The position numbers and the translations under genes were made by a program. Below the pieces are notes generated by a model. The model searched no databases. It saw only the letters and a list, made by a program, of their open reading frames with translations, and was not told the origin of the DNA. Positions 18,023 through 27,190 of a stretch of 64,000 nt of DNA are shown here, piece after piece (position 1 is the first letter of the stretch; every line of letters begins with the position of its first letter). The stretch is from Chryseobacterium cupriresistens (GTDB lineage Bacteria > Bacteroidota > Bacteroidia > Flavobacteriales > Weeksellaceae): NCBI RefSeq assembly GCF_046614675.1, contig NZ_JBKKJT010000003.1:682001-746000 (forward strand). The letters run 5' to 3'.

Positions 18023-18067
18023 CTCTGGACTATGGCAGATTACAGGATAATAGATTACCTTTAAAAA

Positions 18068-20335
18068 ATGAATTTCAGCCTTTATTTTTTATCTAAAAAT
18101 CTACTAAAGATAGTATGTTTTTCGTTGGTTTTGATGTTTTCATACAGTATAAAAGCACAGACCCAGGAAAATCCTGCACTGTTGAGAAAACAGATTTCCT
18201 CTTCCGCCAATACTACTCAGAAAATCACTTTATTGCTGCGTCTGAGTAACTATTACATTACCAAAAAAGGAGAGCTGAAAGCTGACCTCGACAGTGCCGC
18301 TATTCTGAACAGACAGGCAAAAGCACTCAATGTGAAATCCGGAGATCTGCTGTCTGCCGGAAAAATCATATTTCTGGAGGCTAAAATAGATAAAGAAAGA
18401 GGCCGTAAAACGATTGCTTTTTCCAACATGAAACAGGCGCTTTCTTATTTTGAAAAAAATCATTTTAAAGAGCAGGCCGGAGAAGCATACAATGAATTAT
18501 CATATATGTATGACAATAACCCCGAATATTTTGATACTAAAATCAAACTGAAAGAAAAAGCATTGGAACTGTTTAAGAATTCAGGATCAAAACTGAATCA
18601 GGCAGGTGTTTTAAAAGATCTGGGTGAGCTTTACTACATCAAGGAAAATGCTGATAAGGCTCTGGGCTTGCTCAAACAATCCCTGTCTGTTTATAAGTCC
18701 GTTAAATTCAGAGAATTACAGAGTGTTTATAATCTTATCTCTCAGGTTGAAATTCAGAAAGCGGATTATGAGGAAGCACTCCGTTATGGTCTTCTGGCAG
18801 AAAAAACAGCCGAAAGTGTGAATGATTATTCTTTGCAGATGTGCTCTATTTACAGCAATATCGGAATGGTATATTATTATCTCCGTAAAAATGATGATGC
18901 CATGAAGTATTGGGAAAAATCACTGGCCACAGCAAAGAAAAACAAAGATAACACCTACATCAGAACGGTGGCCAATAATATTTCTACCATGCTGATCAGG
19001 CAGAAAAAGTTTAAGCAGGCCATTACCATGATACAAGAGTACAGAGAACGTTACCCCATAGTAGACAAGGATTTTGAAATGTCAGAAAACTATATCCTGT
19101 TCAGCACCTATACTATTTTAAAGCAGTTTAATGAAGCTGAAGCCTACTACAAAAAACTGGTGGCCTATTATGGTGAAAATGCAGAAAAAAATAATCAGCA
19201 GGCCTCATTGCTGCGAAGCTTTGTTTTCTATCATTACCAGACCCGGAACTTTGATAAAATGTATCGTGAAGCCAGACTTTTTGATTCGATAGCCAAAAAT
19301 AACGGAAATGATATGCTTCGTTCGGAAAACCATTTAATGTGGTTCAAAGCAGATTCCATACAGGGAAAATACCTTGATGCCATACAGCATTATCAGCTGT
19401 ACAAAAAGCTTTCCGATTCTGTTTTTAACGGTGAAAAAAGCAAGCAGATCAACAGTCTTAAAATTCAGTTTGAGACAGAACAGAAAGATAAAAATATTCA
19501 GCTGCTGACCCAGAAAGCAAAACTGCAGGATATTAAGATTGCCAATGATACCTTTATCAGATATGTCTTCATCGGAAGCATTCTGGCACTGATCCTTTTT
19601 GCTGCTTTGCTGTATAACCGCTCAAGATTAAAAAGCAATGCCAATAAAAACCTGGAACTGAAACGTAAGCAGATTGATGAACAGAACGAACAGCTGAAGA
19701 AATTACTTTCCGAGAAAGAATGGCTCTTAAAGGAAATCCATCACAGGGTTAAAAATAACCTGCAGATTGTGATCAGCCTGCTGAATACGCAGTCGGCTTA
19801 TCTGGATAATGAAGATGCCCTGATGGCCATCCAGAACAGCCAGCACAGAATGCATGCCATGTCTCTTATCCATCAGAAACTTTATCAGTCTGATAATCTT
19901 TCAATGATTGACATGTCCTGGTATATTTATGAGCTGATTACCTATATCAAAGAATGTTATTCATCTGACAGGAAAATTAATTTTACAGTGGATACCGATA
20001 AAGTATTTCTTGATGTTGCACAGGCGGTTCCTATGGGATTGATCGTTAACGAAGCAGTCAACAATACCGTAAAATATGCATTTCCGGATGACCGGAAAGG
20101 GGAAGTTTTCGTTTCATTTAAAAATATTGGTGATGACCTTTGTGAACTGATGATTTCAGATAATGGAGTAGGGCTTCCGGAAGATTTCAATATTGAAGAA
20201 ACAGAATCTTTGGGAATGAATCTGATGCGCGGGCTTACCGATCAGCTGGACGGAACCTTCAATCTCGAAAACAAAGGGGGCTTAAAAGTGACGATTACCT
20301 TCAGAAAAAATACAGAAATAACTCCTTCAAATTAA
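18068..20335 (+). CDS. TPR-containing sensor histidine kinase (HisKA_2 type)
   Basis: A 755-aa sensor kinase. It has an N-terminal signal/anchor (LVLMFSYSIKAQ), a long series of tetratricopeptide-like helices from about residue 50 to 450 in the periplasm, one transmembrane helix (YVFIGSILALILFAALLYN, near residue 500), a coiled coil, then the HisKA_2 phosphoacceptor HHRVKNNLQIVISLL and an ATPase domain (VNEAVNNTVKYAF, ISDNGVGLPEDF, LGMNLMRGL). The signal is unknown; TPRs suggest a protein partner. The response-regulator gene starts 12 bases downstream, so they form a two-component pair. The stress operon ends 45 bases upstream, which suggests that it is their target. Confidence 0.93.
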   Translation: MNFSLYFLSKNLLKIVCFSLVLMFSYSIKAQTQENPALLRKQISSSANTTQKITLLLRLSNYYITKKGELKADLDSAAILNRQAKALNVKSGDLLSAGKIIFLEAKIDKERGRKTIAFSNMKQALSYFEKNHFKEQAGEAYNELSYMYDNNPEYFDTKIKLKEKALELFKNSGSKLNQAGVLKDLGELYYIKENADKALGLLKQSLSVYKSVKFRELQSVYNLISQVEIQKADYEEALRYGLLAEKTAESVNDYSLQMCSIYSNIGMVYYYLRKNDDAMKYWEKSLATAKKNKDNTYIRTVANNISTMLIRQKKFKQAITMIQEYRERYPIVDKDFEMSENYILFSTYTILKQFNEAEAYYKKLVAYYGENAEKNNQQASLLRSFVFYHYQTRNFDKMYREARLFDSIAKNNGNDMLRSENHLMWFKADSIQGKYLDAIQHYQLYKKLSDSVFNGEKSKQINSLKIQFETEQKDKNIQLLTQKAKLQDIKIANDTFIRYVFIGSILALILFAALLYNRSRLKSNANKNLELKRKQIDEQNEQLKKLLSEKEWLLKEIHHRVKNNLQIVISLLNTQSAYLDNEDALMAIQNSQHRMHAMSLIHQKLYQSDNLSMIDMSWYIYELITYIKECYSSDRKINFTVDTDKVFLDVAQAVPMGLIVNEAVNNTVKYAFPDDRKGEVFVSFKNIGDDLCELMISDNGVGLPEDFNIEETESLGMNLMRGLTDQLDGTFNLENKGGLKVTITFRKNTEITPSN

Positions 20336-20347
20336 AGGCTGATTATT

Positions 20348-21700
20348 ATGAAAGAAAAAATATTAATTGTAGAAGATGAATTTATTGTAGCCAATGATTT
20401 GAAACTGATGCTGATGAAGGCCGGTTATCAGGTTACAGGAATTGCATCTTCAGTGGTTCAGGCCAGAAAACTGATTGCAGATAATAAGCCGGATTGGGTA
20501 CTTCTTGATATCATCTTAAAAGGTGATCTCACAGGAATTGATCTTGCCTGGGAACTGCGTGAGATGAACCTCCCTTTTCTTTATATTTCAGCCAATACCA
20601 ACCAGTCTACCCTGGAAGCAGTGAAAGAAACACAGCCCTACGGATTTATGGTAAAACCCTTCCGGGAGCGTGATATGATTGTTATGCTAGACATTGCCAG
20701 ATACCGATATGACATGGAAAGAGGCTGTGAATTGTGTACTGATACCGGAAATAACGAAGTCATTGAAGGAATTATCGGAAAAAGCAAGGTGCTTCAGGAT
20801 GTCGTTGAAAAAATAAGGGTAGTGGCTCCTACAGATACGTCTGTTCTGGTGGTTGGGGAGAGCGGAACGGGAAAGGAAAAAGTAGCCCATTCCGTTCATG
20901 AGCTTTCAGAACGCAAAGCTCATCCTATTGTTGTAGTCAACTGTGCTGCACTGCCGCATGCGCTTATCGAATCCGAGCTTTTCGGACACGAAAAAGGAAG
21001 CTTTACCGGAGCCAATACATTGAGAATCGGAAAATTTGAGCAGGCCAACGGAGGAACAGTCTTCCTGGATGAAATAGGGGAGCTGCCACTGGACTCACAG
21101 GTTAAATTACTGAGAGTTTTACAGGAAAAAGAAATTGAAAGACTGGGAGGAAATAACACGATTAAAGTAAACGTAAGAATTGTGGCAGCGACCAACCGTT
21201 CTCTGGAAAAAGAAGTGGCGGAAGGAAGATTCAGGCTGGATCTGTATTACCGATTGAATGTTTTCCCAATTGAACTGCCTCCGCTGAGAGAAAGAAAGGA
21301 AGATATCGTATTGCTGGCCCATTTTTTCCTGAATAAATATGCCGCTGCTTCGAGAAGAAATATCACATCTATCAGTGAAAAAGCATTAGAACAGCTGTTA
21401 AATTATCACTGGCCCGGCAATATCCGTGAGCTGGAGCATCTTATTGAAAGAAGTGTTCTTCTGGCCAAAACAACGGAAATAGAACGTTTCGATCTGCCTG
21501 AAATTATTGAAAAACCTATAGAAACACTGGGTCCGCTGAAATCATTGGAAGATATGGAAAGAGATCATATCATGAATGCGCTTCAGACTTCCGGCGGAAA
21601 AGTTTCCGGGCCGGGCGGTGCTGCAGAGCTCTTGAAAATACAAGCTCAGACTTTATATTCCAAAATGAAAAAACTGGGAATTGACAAAGGCTATAAATAA
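20348..21700 (+). CDS. NtrC-type response regulator (REC-AAA-HTH)
   Basis: A 450-aa sigma54-dependent activator. The receiver domain has the phosphoacceptor Asp54 (WVLLDIILKGD). The AAA+ domain has Walker A GESGTGKE, the sigma54-contacting loop as GSFTGA instead of the usual GAFTGA, Walker B (VFLDEIGELP) and the R-finger region, followed by a short Fis-like helix-turn-helix (GAAELLKIQAQTLYSKMKKL). It pairs with the kinase just upstream. Its target promoters should need RpoN; I found no convincing -24/-12 site in the window. Confidence 0.94.
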   Translation: MKEKILIVEDEFIVANDLKLMLMKAGYQVTGIASSVVQARKLIADNKPDWVLLDIILKGDLTGIDLAWELREMNLPFLYISANTNQSTLEAVKETQPYGFMVKPFRERDMIVMLDIARYRYDMERGCELCTDTGNNEVIEGIIGKSKVLQDVVEKIRVVAPTDTSVLVVGESGTGKEKVAHSVHELSERKAHPIVVVNCAALPHALIESELFGHEKGSFTGANTLRIGKFEQANGGTVFLDEIGELPLDSQVKLLRVLQEKEIERLGGNNTIKVNVRIVAATNRSLEKEVAEGRFRLDLYYRLNVFPIELPPLRERKEDIVLLAHFFLNKYAAASRRNITSISEKALEQLLNYHWPGNIRELEHLIERSVLLAKTTEIERFDLPEIIEKPIETLGPLKSLEDMERDHIMNALQTSGGKVSGPGGAAELLKIQAQTLYSKMKKLGIDKGYK

Positions 21701-21816
21701 TTCAGGGGAAAGCTAGCCGGAGACCATATTTTCTTTCAATTTTTTAATCATAATTCTTCAAATAGTTTGAGAATAAAATCATTATGCCTTTACAATAATA
21801 AATCAATCAGGTAATT

Positions 21817-22440
21817 ATGGAAAAAGAAACACTCAGAATAGAAGGATTCAGTGATGGTGTTTTTGCAATAGCCGTTACGCTTTTGGTGCTGGATCTTCAC
21901 TTTCCTGAAGAAAATTCAATACAAAACGGGAATGATCTGCTGGTCTTTCTGAAGAATCAGTGGCCGGCATTTCTGGCATTTATCCTTTCATTTTTCAGTA
22001 TTTTCATCATGTGGGTGAATCATCATAAGATCTTCAAACAGATCTACAGCCGGAATTCAGCGATTATGTTTGCCAATGGACTGATTCTTTTCCTGGTTTC
22101 GGCAGTTTCTTATCCTACCGCTTTGCTGGCAAGGTATTTTGACGGCGAAGCTTCTTCTGTTGTTGTGGCACTTTATACCGGTATTTTTGTCCTGATCAAT
22201 CTTGCTTACAATTTATTATGGTTTCTGGCCACCCGTAACAAAAAGCTTTTGCGCCCGGGTATTACCGATGCGGCTATAAAAAAGATCCACAATAACTACT
22301 TGTATGGACTTCCTATTTATGTTATGGCATTAATCCTGTCGTTCTGGATCCCGGCCTTGTCGCTGCTGATCATTTTAGGACTTTGGATTTTCTGGGCGTT
22401 GTCTTCAGGGAAAATAGAAATGAGTATTAAAAAGGGATGA
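21817..22440 (+). CDS. TMEM175-like potassium channel protein (DUF1211)
   Basis: A 207-aa membrane protein of the bacterial TMEM175 family, which forms tetrameric potassium-selective channels. The hallmark FSDGVFAIAVTLLVLDL lies at the start of helix 1 (about residue 9), and WVNHHKIF follows helix 2; about six helices in all. It stands 116 bases downstream of the response-regulator gene in the same direction and is possibly transcribed with it. The link to the stress genes is unclear. Confidence 0.9.
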   Translation: MEKETLRIEGFSDGVFAIAVTLLVLDLHFPEENSIQNGNDLLVFLKNQWPAFLAFILSFFSIFIMWVNHHKIFKQIYSRNSAIMFANGLILFLVSAVSYPTALLARYFDGEASSVVVALYTGIFVLINLAYNLLWFLATRNKKLLRPGITDAAIKKIHNNYLYGLPIYVMALILSFWIPALSLLIILGLWIFWALSSGKIEMSIKKG

Positions 22441-22461
22441 TTTGTATTTAGAAATGGTTGA

Positions 22462-22944
22462 TTAAAAAGGATTATATCCTTGTTTTACAACATCTATCTG
22501 ATCTTCTATATATTGAGAGAGAGTCCTGTTTAAAAGTGATGTAATAAATTGAATATCGCTCCTTGATGGTAAATAGGCTTGTCTTATTATTGGATCATCT
22601 CCTTCATCCAGATATATAAATAAAAATTGATCACCAGCATTATAGGCATCAACAACAAAAAAGTTTCTGTTAATATTTCTATTATAGAACAATAACCACG
22701 ACCTGGCAGCATCTTGAAGTTCTTCCTGAGTTTCAAAAATATTATAATCAAGAACATAGCAATAATTTCCTGCGAGAAATAAAAGCTCTCTTAAAACTTT
22801 TGGAAAAGAATGTCCATTGTTATATTTTACTTCAAGCTGTTGTATTTCTATAGGCGAAATTGGTTTTATCCTTCCTTCATATTCCTGATTATTGGGATAT
22901 GCTGCCGGATTACTCTGTAAATATTTTAAAAGCTCTATTTCCAT
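22462..22944 (-). CDS. SMI1/KNR4-like protein
   Basis: A 160-aa cytoplasmic protein that looks like the SMI1/KNR4 (SUKH) fold (SPIEIQQLEVKYNNGHSFPK, LRELLFLAGNYCYVLDYNIF, and FFVVDAYNAGDQFLFIYLDEG). SUKH proteins often act as immunity proteins to contact-dependent toxins, but many are orphan genes of unknown role. No toxin gene is adjacent. It begins 5 bases after the stop of the GAF-sigma54 regulator gene, in the same direction, which is an odd operon partner. Codon use appears similar to neighbours but slightly more AT-rich. Confidence 0.75.
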   Translation of the reverse strand: MEIELLKYLQSNPAAYPNNQEYEGRIKPISPIEIQQLEVKYNNGHSFPKVLRELLFLAGNYCYVLDYNIFETQEELQDAARSWLLFYNRNINRNFFVVDAYNAGDQFLFIYLDEGDDPIIRQAYLPSRSDIQFITSLLNRTLSQYIEDQIDVVKQGYNPF

Positions 22945-22949
22945 ATTGA

Positions 22950-24503
22950 TTATTTCTTATAATAATGTTCCTTCTCTATTCCAAGTTTCTGCATTTTGGA
23001 AATAAGTGTTGTAGGTGGTAATCCCAGCAGTTTCGCAGCACCTGTTTCCCCGAAAATACGGCTGTTACATTTTTTGATTATTTTTAAAATATATTCCTTT
23101 TCAAATTCCTGCAATGTTTTAACCTGAAAATCCTGATCCGTATTTTGAGCGTTCATAACTTTTGGAAAATCCATTTCCCTGATCATATCTCCTTTTGTTG
23201 TCAGCATGCTTCTTTCAACCATATTTTCCAGTTCACGGATATTACCCAGCCATGGATTAGCCATCATCATTTTAACCACGTTCTGAGAAAAACCATTAAT
23301 CTTTTTGCCTGTCTTAGGATAGAGCTTTTCAAGGAAATAGTCTGCCAGCAAAGGAATATCCTCTTTTCTTTCCCGTAAGGCAGGAAGATGGATAGGAAAA
23401 ACATTCAGTCTGTAAAAAAGATCGCTTCTGAACCGTCCTTTCGCCACTTCTTTTTCAAGATTCCTGTTGGTGGCCGTAATGATCCGCACATTCACCTTAA
23501 TCCTTTTGTTTCCACCAATTCTTTCAATTTCTTTTTCCTGAAGAACCCTCAGAAGCCTGGCTTGTAATTCCAGAGGCAGTTCGCCAATTTCATCCAGAAA
23601 AATGGTGCTGTTGTGGGCCTGTTCAAACTTTCCTTTTCTTTGTTCAGTTGCTCCGGTAAAGCTTCCTTTTTCATGACCAAAGAGTTCAGATTCTATTAAG
23701 TTGGCAGGAATAGCCGCACAGTTTATCCTGATCATTTTCTTTCCCGAAAATTCCGAAAGTTCATGAACCGCCTGTGCTATAAGTTCTTTTCCTGTACCCG
23801 TCTCTCCAAAGATAATCACGTTGGATTGTGAATGTGCTACCTGCGAAATCTGTTCGAAAATGAGCTGCATCGCTTCACTTTTTCCCACAATTCCGTGAAA
23901 GCCGTGTACGCTTTTCTTATCTTCTTCAATTTCTTTTGGAAAGTCCCGGATATTTCCCTGAAATGTTTTCAACTGCTCCTGAACATCAATGTTATGAAGG
24001 GTAATGGAAAGCTGGGTAGAAATACCGTTTAAAATTCTTTCCGGAATTGTATCTCTTGAAATAAAGCTTCTGTAGAAAAGGAAAAGTACATTTTTACTTT
24101 CACTGACAGCCGGCAGTCCCAATCCGACAGCCATCCGCATTCCCGAATTTTTAGCTTCGGTAAAACAGGAAGGAAGCGGTGACAATTCTTTCAGATCAAA
24201 AAGAAGAGGCTCCGCAGAATCAAGACAGTTTTTTACATACCTGTCAAGCTGTTGATCTGTGGTATGGTTCTGATTTTCATTCCGGCTGCTGAGTATTTCA
24301 ATATTTCCTTTTACATCCCTGATCATCATACAATCATTGAATCCCAGTTCAGTTTTGAAAGATGTATTGATAACAAGCTGAAGCTGTTTCTTATCTAAAA
24401 TGGTAGACAACTCTTTGGTTAAACGGGAAATCATAAGCTGTTCTTTCTGCATTTCCTGCAGGCGTTTCATCATTTCTGCATTGGGATCAGAAGGCTTACT
24501 CAT
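22950..24503 (-). CDS. GAF-containing sigma54-dependent activator
   Basis: A 517-aa regulator. The N-terminal about 185 residues form a coiled-coil and GAF-like sensory region, the middle an AAA+ domain (Walker A GETGTGKE, sigma54 loop GSFTGA, Walker B IFLDEIGELP, then GNIRELENMVERSML), and the C-terminus a Fis-like HTH (GAAKLLGLPPTTLISKMQKL). Unlike the regulator at 20348 it has no receiver domain, so it would respond directly to a small ligand or protein through GAF, like FhlA. It lies just downstream of the second hydrolase operon, but a terminator separates them. Confidence 0.92.
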   Translation of the reverse strand: MSKPSDPNAEMMKRLQEMQKEQLMISRLTKELSTILDKKQLQLVINTSFKTELGFNDCMMIRDVKGNIEILSSRNENQNHTTDQQLDRYVKNCLDSAEPLLFDLKELSPLPSCFTEAKNSGMRMAVGLGLPAVSESKNVLFLFYRSFISRDTIPERILNGISTQLSITLHNIDVQEQLKTFQGNIRDFPKEIEEDKKSVHGFHGIVGKSEAMQLIFEQISQVAHSQSNVIIFGETGTGKELIAQAVHELSEFSGKKMIRINCAAIPANLIESELFGHEKGSFTGATEQRKGKFEQAHNSTIFLDEIGELPLELQARLLRVLQEKEIERIGGNKRIKVNVRIITATNRNLEKEVAKGRFRSDLFYRLNVFPIHLPALRERKEDIPLLADYFLEKLYPKTGKKINGFSQNVVKMMMANPWLGNIRELENMVERSMLTTKGDMIREMDFPKVMNAQNTDQDFQVKTLQEFEKEYILKIIKKCNSRIFGETGAAKLLGLPPTTLISKMQKLGIEKEHYYKK

Positions 24504-24580
24504 AGAAAATTCTTACTTGAAAGTTTAAAGATAGTAAAAATTGAAAAAGATCTGCATGTGAGTGGTACAATACCTGAAAT

Positions 24581-24609
24581 AAAAAAGATGAACCATTAAA
24601 GTTCATCTT
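24581..24609 (-). terminator. Terminator of the bicupin-hydrolase operon
   Basis: On the minus strand a perfect 9-bp stem AAGATGAAC (read as its complement pair GTTCATCTT) with a 7-base loop is followed by six Ts. It ends the operon 25 bases after the hydrolase stop. Confidence 0.88.
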
Positions 24610-24633
24610 CAGTATATTGAAAAGAGATTGTTT

Positions 24634-25455
24634 TTAAGATCTGATAAATTCCAAAAGGTCTTTGTTGATCGTCTCATGCTCTGTAGTCGGCATACCATGA
24701 GGGAATCCCGGATACGTGATCAGCTTTCCGTTCTTTAATAATTTAATTGATTTTAATGCCGCATTGGCAATAGGAACGATCTGGTCATCTTCACCATGCA
24801 TCACCAGAACAGGAATGTCAACAGCTTTTAAATCTTCCGTTAAATCTGTTTCTGAAAAAGCTTTAATCCCATCATAATGAGCAACAATTCCGCCCATTAA
24901 TCCCTGTCTCCACCAATTTCTCTGAACACCGTCTTTTATATTGGCACCTTCTCTGTTGTAGCCGTAGAAAGGGAAAGTCAGATCATAATAAAACTGATTT
25001 CTGTTGTTCATCGTCTGTTCCCTGATATTGTCGAAAACTTCCATAGGAACACCGTCAGGATTATTCTCACTTTTCACCATTACCGGTGGAATGGCGCTGA
25101 TCAGAACTGCTTTCTTAGCTCTTCCATTCGAGTATTTATTCACATAACGGATCACTTCACCACCGCCTGTTGAATGCCCGATGTGTACAACATCTTTCAG
25201 ATCTAAGAATTCAACCAGTTCTGCGGCATCAGAAGCGTATTGCTCAATAGTGTGATTGTAGATATTCTGGCTGGAGCGTCCGTGGCCTCTTCTGTCGTGA
25301 GTAACCACTCTGTAGCCTTTCTGCAGGAAGAAGATTACCTGTGCATCCCAATCGTCAGATGATAAAGGCCATCCGTGGTGAAACATTAATACCGGGCCTT
25401 GTCCCTGATCTTTGTAAAAAATTTCTGTTCCGTCTTTTAATGTTAATGTGCTCAT
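24634..25455 (-). CDS. Alpha/beta hydrolase, haloperoxidase/arylesterase type (copy 2)
   Basis: A 273-aa serine hydrolase, nearly identical to the protein at 10557-11378: the first about 137 residues are the same and 12 changes lie in the second half, several clustered in PIANAALKSIKLL and the final ETINKDLLEFIRS. The catalytic motifs GHSTGGG, HGEDDQIVP and GFPHGMP are intact. The DNA differs at many silent positions even where the protein is identical, so the copy is not a very recent duplication. It is the last gene of the bicupin operon, 50 bases after the DsbA-like gene. Confidence 0.92.
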   Translation of the reverse strand: MSTLTLKDGTEIFYKDQGQGPVLMFHHGWPLSSDDWDAQVIFFLQKGYRVVTHDRRGHGRSSQNIYNHTIEQYASDAAELVEFLDLKDVVHIGHSTGGGEVIRYVNKYSNGRAKKAVLISAIPPVMVKSENNPDGVPMEVFDNIREQTMNNRNQFYYDLTFPFYGYNREGANIKDGVQRNWWRQGLMGGIVAHYDGIKAFSETDLTEDLKAVDIPVLVMHGEDDQIVPIANAALKSIKLLKNGKLITYPGFPHGMPTTEHETINKDLLEFIRS

Positions 25456-25505
25456 GTTGTTTATTTTTAATGTTATGAATTGATTTTGTTTAAATATTTT
25501 TCTGA

Positions 25506-26024
25506 TTAATAGGCAGTATTTTCACGTACCAACTGGAAAAGGTCTTCTGCACCGCCATTGAATTTATTTCCGTTAATGAAAAATGAAGGGGTTCCGTTCA
25601 CTCCGCTGATGATACCGCTTTCAAAGTCTGTATCTACCTTTTCTGCTAATTCCTTCTTATGAATATCAACTTTGAATTGGGAAATATTTAATCCCAGTTT
25701 TTCTGCAAGCTTTAACGGAAGATCAGCATTCAGGTATTCCTGGTTTTCATAAATAGCATCATGCATTTCCCAGAATTTTCCCTGCAAAGCTGCCGCTTCT
25801 GCTGTCAGTGCTGCCGTTCTTGCATACTGATGCATTTCTGACAGCGGAAAATTTCTGAATACAAATCTGATCTGATCTCCGAATTCTTTCATTAATTCTT
25901 TAAGAACCGGATAGGCTGCTCCGCAGTAAGGACACTGATAATCCCCGTATTCTACAATGACTAAGCTGGCATCTGAGTTGCCCTGAGTATGGTCAGCATT
26001 GCTGACTGATGGTTTAAGTGACAT
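25506..26024 (-). CDS. Cytoplasmic DsbA-family thioredoxin-fold protein
   Basis: A 172-aa DsbA-like oxidoreductase. The active-site CPYC lies at residues 31-34 in YGDYQCPYCGAAYPV, and the cis-Pro loop is GVNGTPSFFINGNKFNGG. There is no signal peptide, so unlike true DsbA it acts in the cytoplasm, as in the FrnE-like group. Its start codon lies 2 bases beyond the stop of the peroxiredoxin gene, a tight pair suggesting a shared redox role. Confidence 0.92.
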   Translation of the reverse strand: MSLKPSVSNADHTQGNSDASLVIVEYGDYQCPYCGAAYPVLKELMKEFGDQIRFVFRNFPLSEMHQYARTAALTAEAAALQGKFWEMHDAIYENQEYLNADLPLKLAEKLGLNISQFKVDIHKKELAEKVDTDFESGIISGVNGTPSFFINGNKFNGGAEDLFQLVRENTAY

Positions 26025-26026
26025 AA

Positions 26027-26488
26027 TTATTTCATGTTAAGGTTTTCTAATGCTTCTAAAATTCCGTCTGCGCCAGGATTGATGGCGGTGGGAGAGAGGT
26101 AGCTCCATTCGATGAGACCGTCTTTATTGATGACAAAAAGGGCTCTGTTGCATTCTCCTTCTTCGTCATTGTAAACACCATATTTCCTGGCTGTTTCTCC
26201 TTTGGCTTCAAAGTCTGCAAGCAGTGGGAAGTGCAGGTTTCTGGATTGTGAAAATGCCAGATGGCACCATTTGCTGTCTACGGAAATTCCGAAAATCTCC
26301 GCATCATATTTTTTGAAATACTTCAGCATTTCGTTGTACAATGCCATCTGGTCACTGCACACCGGGCTCCAGTCTGCCGGGTAAAATGCAAGGATAACGT
26401 TTCGTCCTCTGAATTCGGATAAGGTAATCTTCTGGTCCGGGGTTGCAAATAATGTAAAATCAGGGGCAACCGTATTTTTTTCTAGCAT
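26027..26488 (-). CDS. Peroxiredoxin (AhpC/TSA family)
   Basis: A 153-aa peroxiredoxin. The peroxidatic Cys is residue 44 in FYPADWSPVCSDQ, and a second Cys near residue 109 (EEGECNRALFVI) could resolve it. The start at 26488 (MLEKNTVAPDF) is chosen; a longer reading frame upstream would overlap the preceding gene. Sequence type is closest to 1-Cys/AhpE-like enzymes, which reduce hydrogen peroxide and organic peroxides. It is the middle gene of an operon with a bicupin, DUF1275, DsbA-like and hydrolase genes. Confidence 0.92.
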   Translation of the reverse strand: MLEKNTVAPDFTLFATPDQKITLSEFRGRNVILAFYPADWSPVCSDQMALYNEMLKYFKKYDAEIFGISVDSKWCHLAFSQSRNLHFPLLADFEAKGETARKYGVYNDEEGECNRALFVINKDGLIEWSYLSPTAINPGADGILEALENLNMK

Positions 26489-26492
26489 AGGA

Positions 26493-27185
26493 TTAGTTTT
26501 TAATCGTTGTAATTGGTATTGTGAATGCACAGATGAGCAGTAAGGCTGCCGGAAACATCAACGTCCAGTTTCCTGAATAAGAGAGCAGGAAAGGAGCTGC
26601 TGAAGCACCGGAGAGAAAGCCCATCCATAAGAATAACAAATGAAAGATATTTATTTTGTATTCCTTCCGCTCCTCTGCCTGATTACTCATGACAAACAGA
26701 GCAGCTGTTCTTGCCAGACTGTTTAAAGTTCCTGTCACAAAATCGGTATTGATCTTTTGGTTACCTACCGAAGTGACAATGGTGTTCATAAGACCCATTG
26801 AGAAACCGATAACAGCTATAGACACTTCATGAGCAATATGCTCATAATAATCAGTCATACTGTAAAGGATCATGATGCCGGAAACTGTGTAGAAGATTAT
26901 CTTTGTGCTTCTGAACTTCTTTGATAATGATAGACACGTTCCTGTATAAATCCCCGCCAGAAAAAAGATGATTACAATGACAGAACTGATGATAACACCA
27001 TATTTTTCACTGAAAACTGCTGCACCTAACTGGGTCGTATTGCCGCTCATAAAAGAAACGTAGATTTTCCATTGCATCAGTCCTGTAGCATCTGTATATC
27101 CTGCGATAAAAGCAAGGAATACTGCCAGTTTCTCCTGTGTTCTGACAGTCTTGTCAGGAAGCAGGATTTTTGTTTCCGGAAGCAC
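26493..27185 (-). CDS. DUF1275 (YoaK-like) membrane protein (copy 2)
   Basis: A 230-aa membrane protein of the DUF1275 family with about six helices (VFLAFIAGYTDATGLMQW, VSFMSGNTTQLG, and FVTGTLNSLARTA). A GTG start at 27185 is preferred because it falls 5 bases after the bicupin stop and gives the normal family length; ATG-initiated longer forms would overlap the bicupin by about 110 bases. It is diverged from the copy at 17357-18022. The function is unknown. It sits between bicupin and peroxiredoxin genes. Confidence 0.85.
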   Translation of the reverse strand: MLPETKILLPDKTVRTQEKLAVFLAFIAGYTDATGLMQWKIYVSFMSGNTTQLGAAVFSEKYGVIISSVIVIIFFLAGIYTGTCLSLSKKFRSTKIIFYTVSGIMILYSMTDYYEHIAHEVSIAVIGFSMGLMNTIVTSVGNQKINTDFVTGTLNSLARTAALFVMSNQAEERKEYKINIFHLLFLWMGFLSGASAAPFLLSYSGNWTLMFPAALLLICAFTIPITTIKN

Positions 27186-27190
27186 AGGAG

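Noticed and set aside
26489..26530. A longer N-terminus for the peroxiredoxin
   Set aside because: The extra 14 residues overlap the end of the DUF1275 gene, while the ATG at 26488 gives the exact family start 4 bases after that gene.
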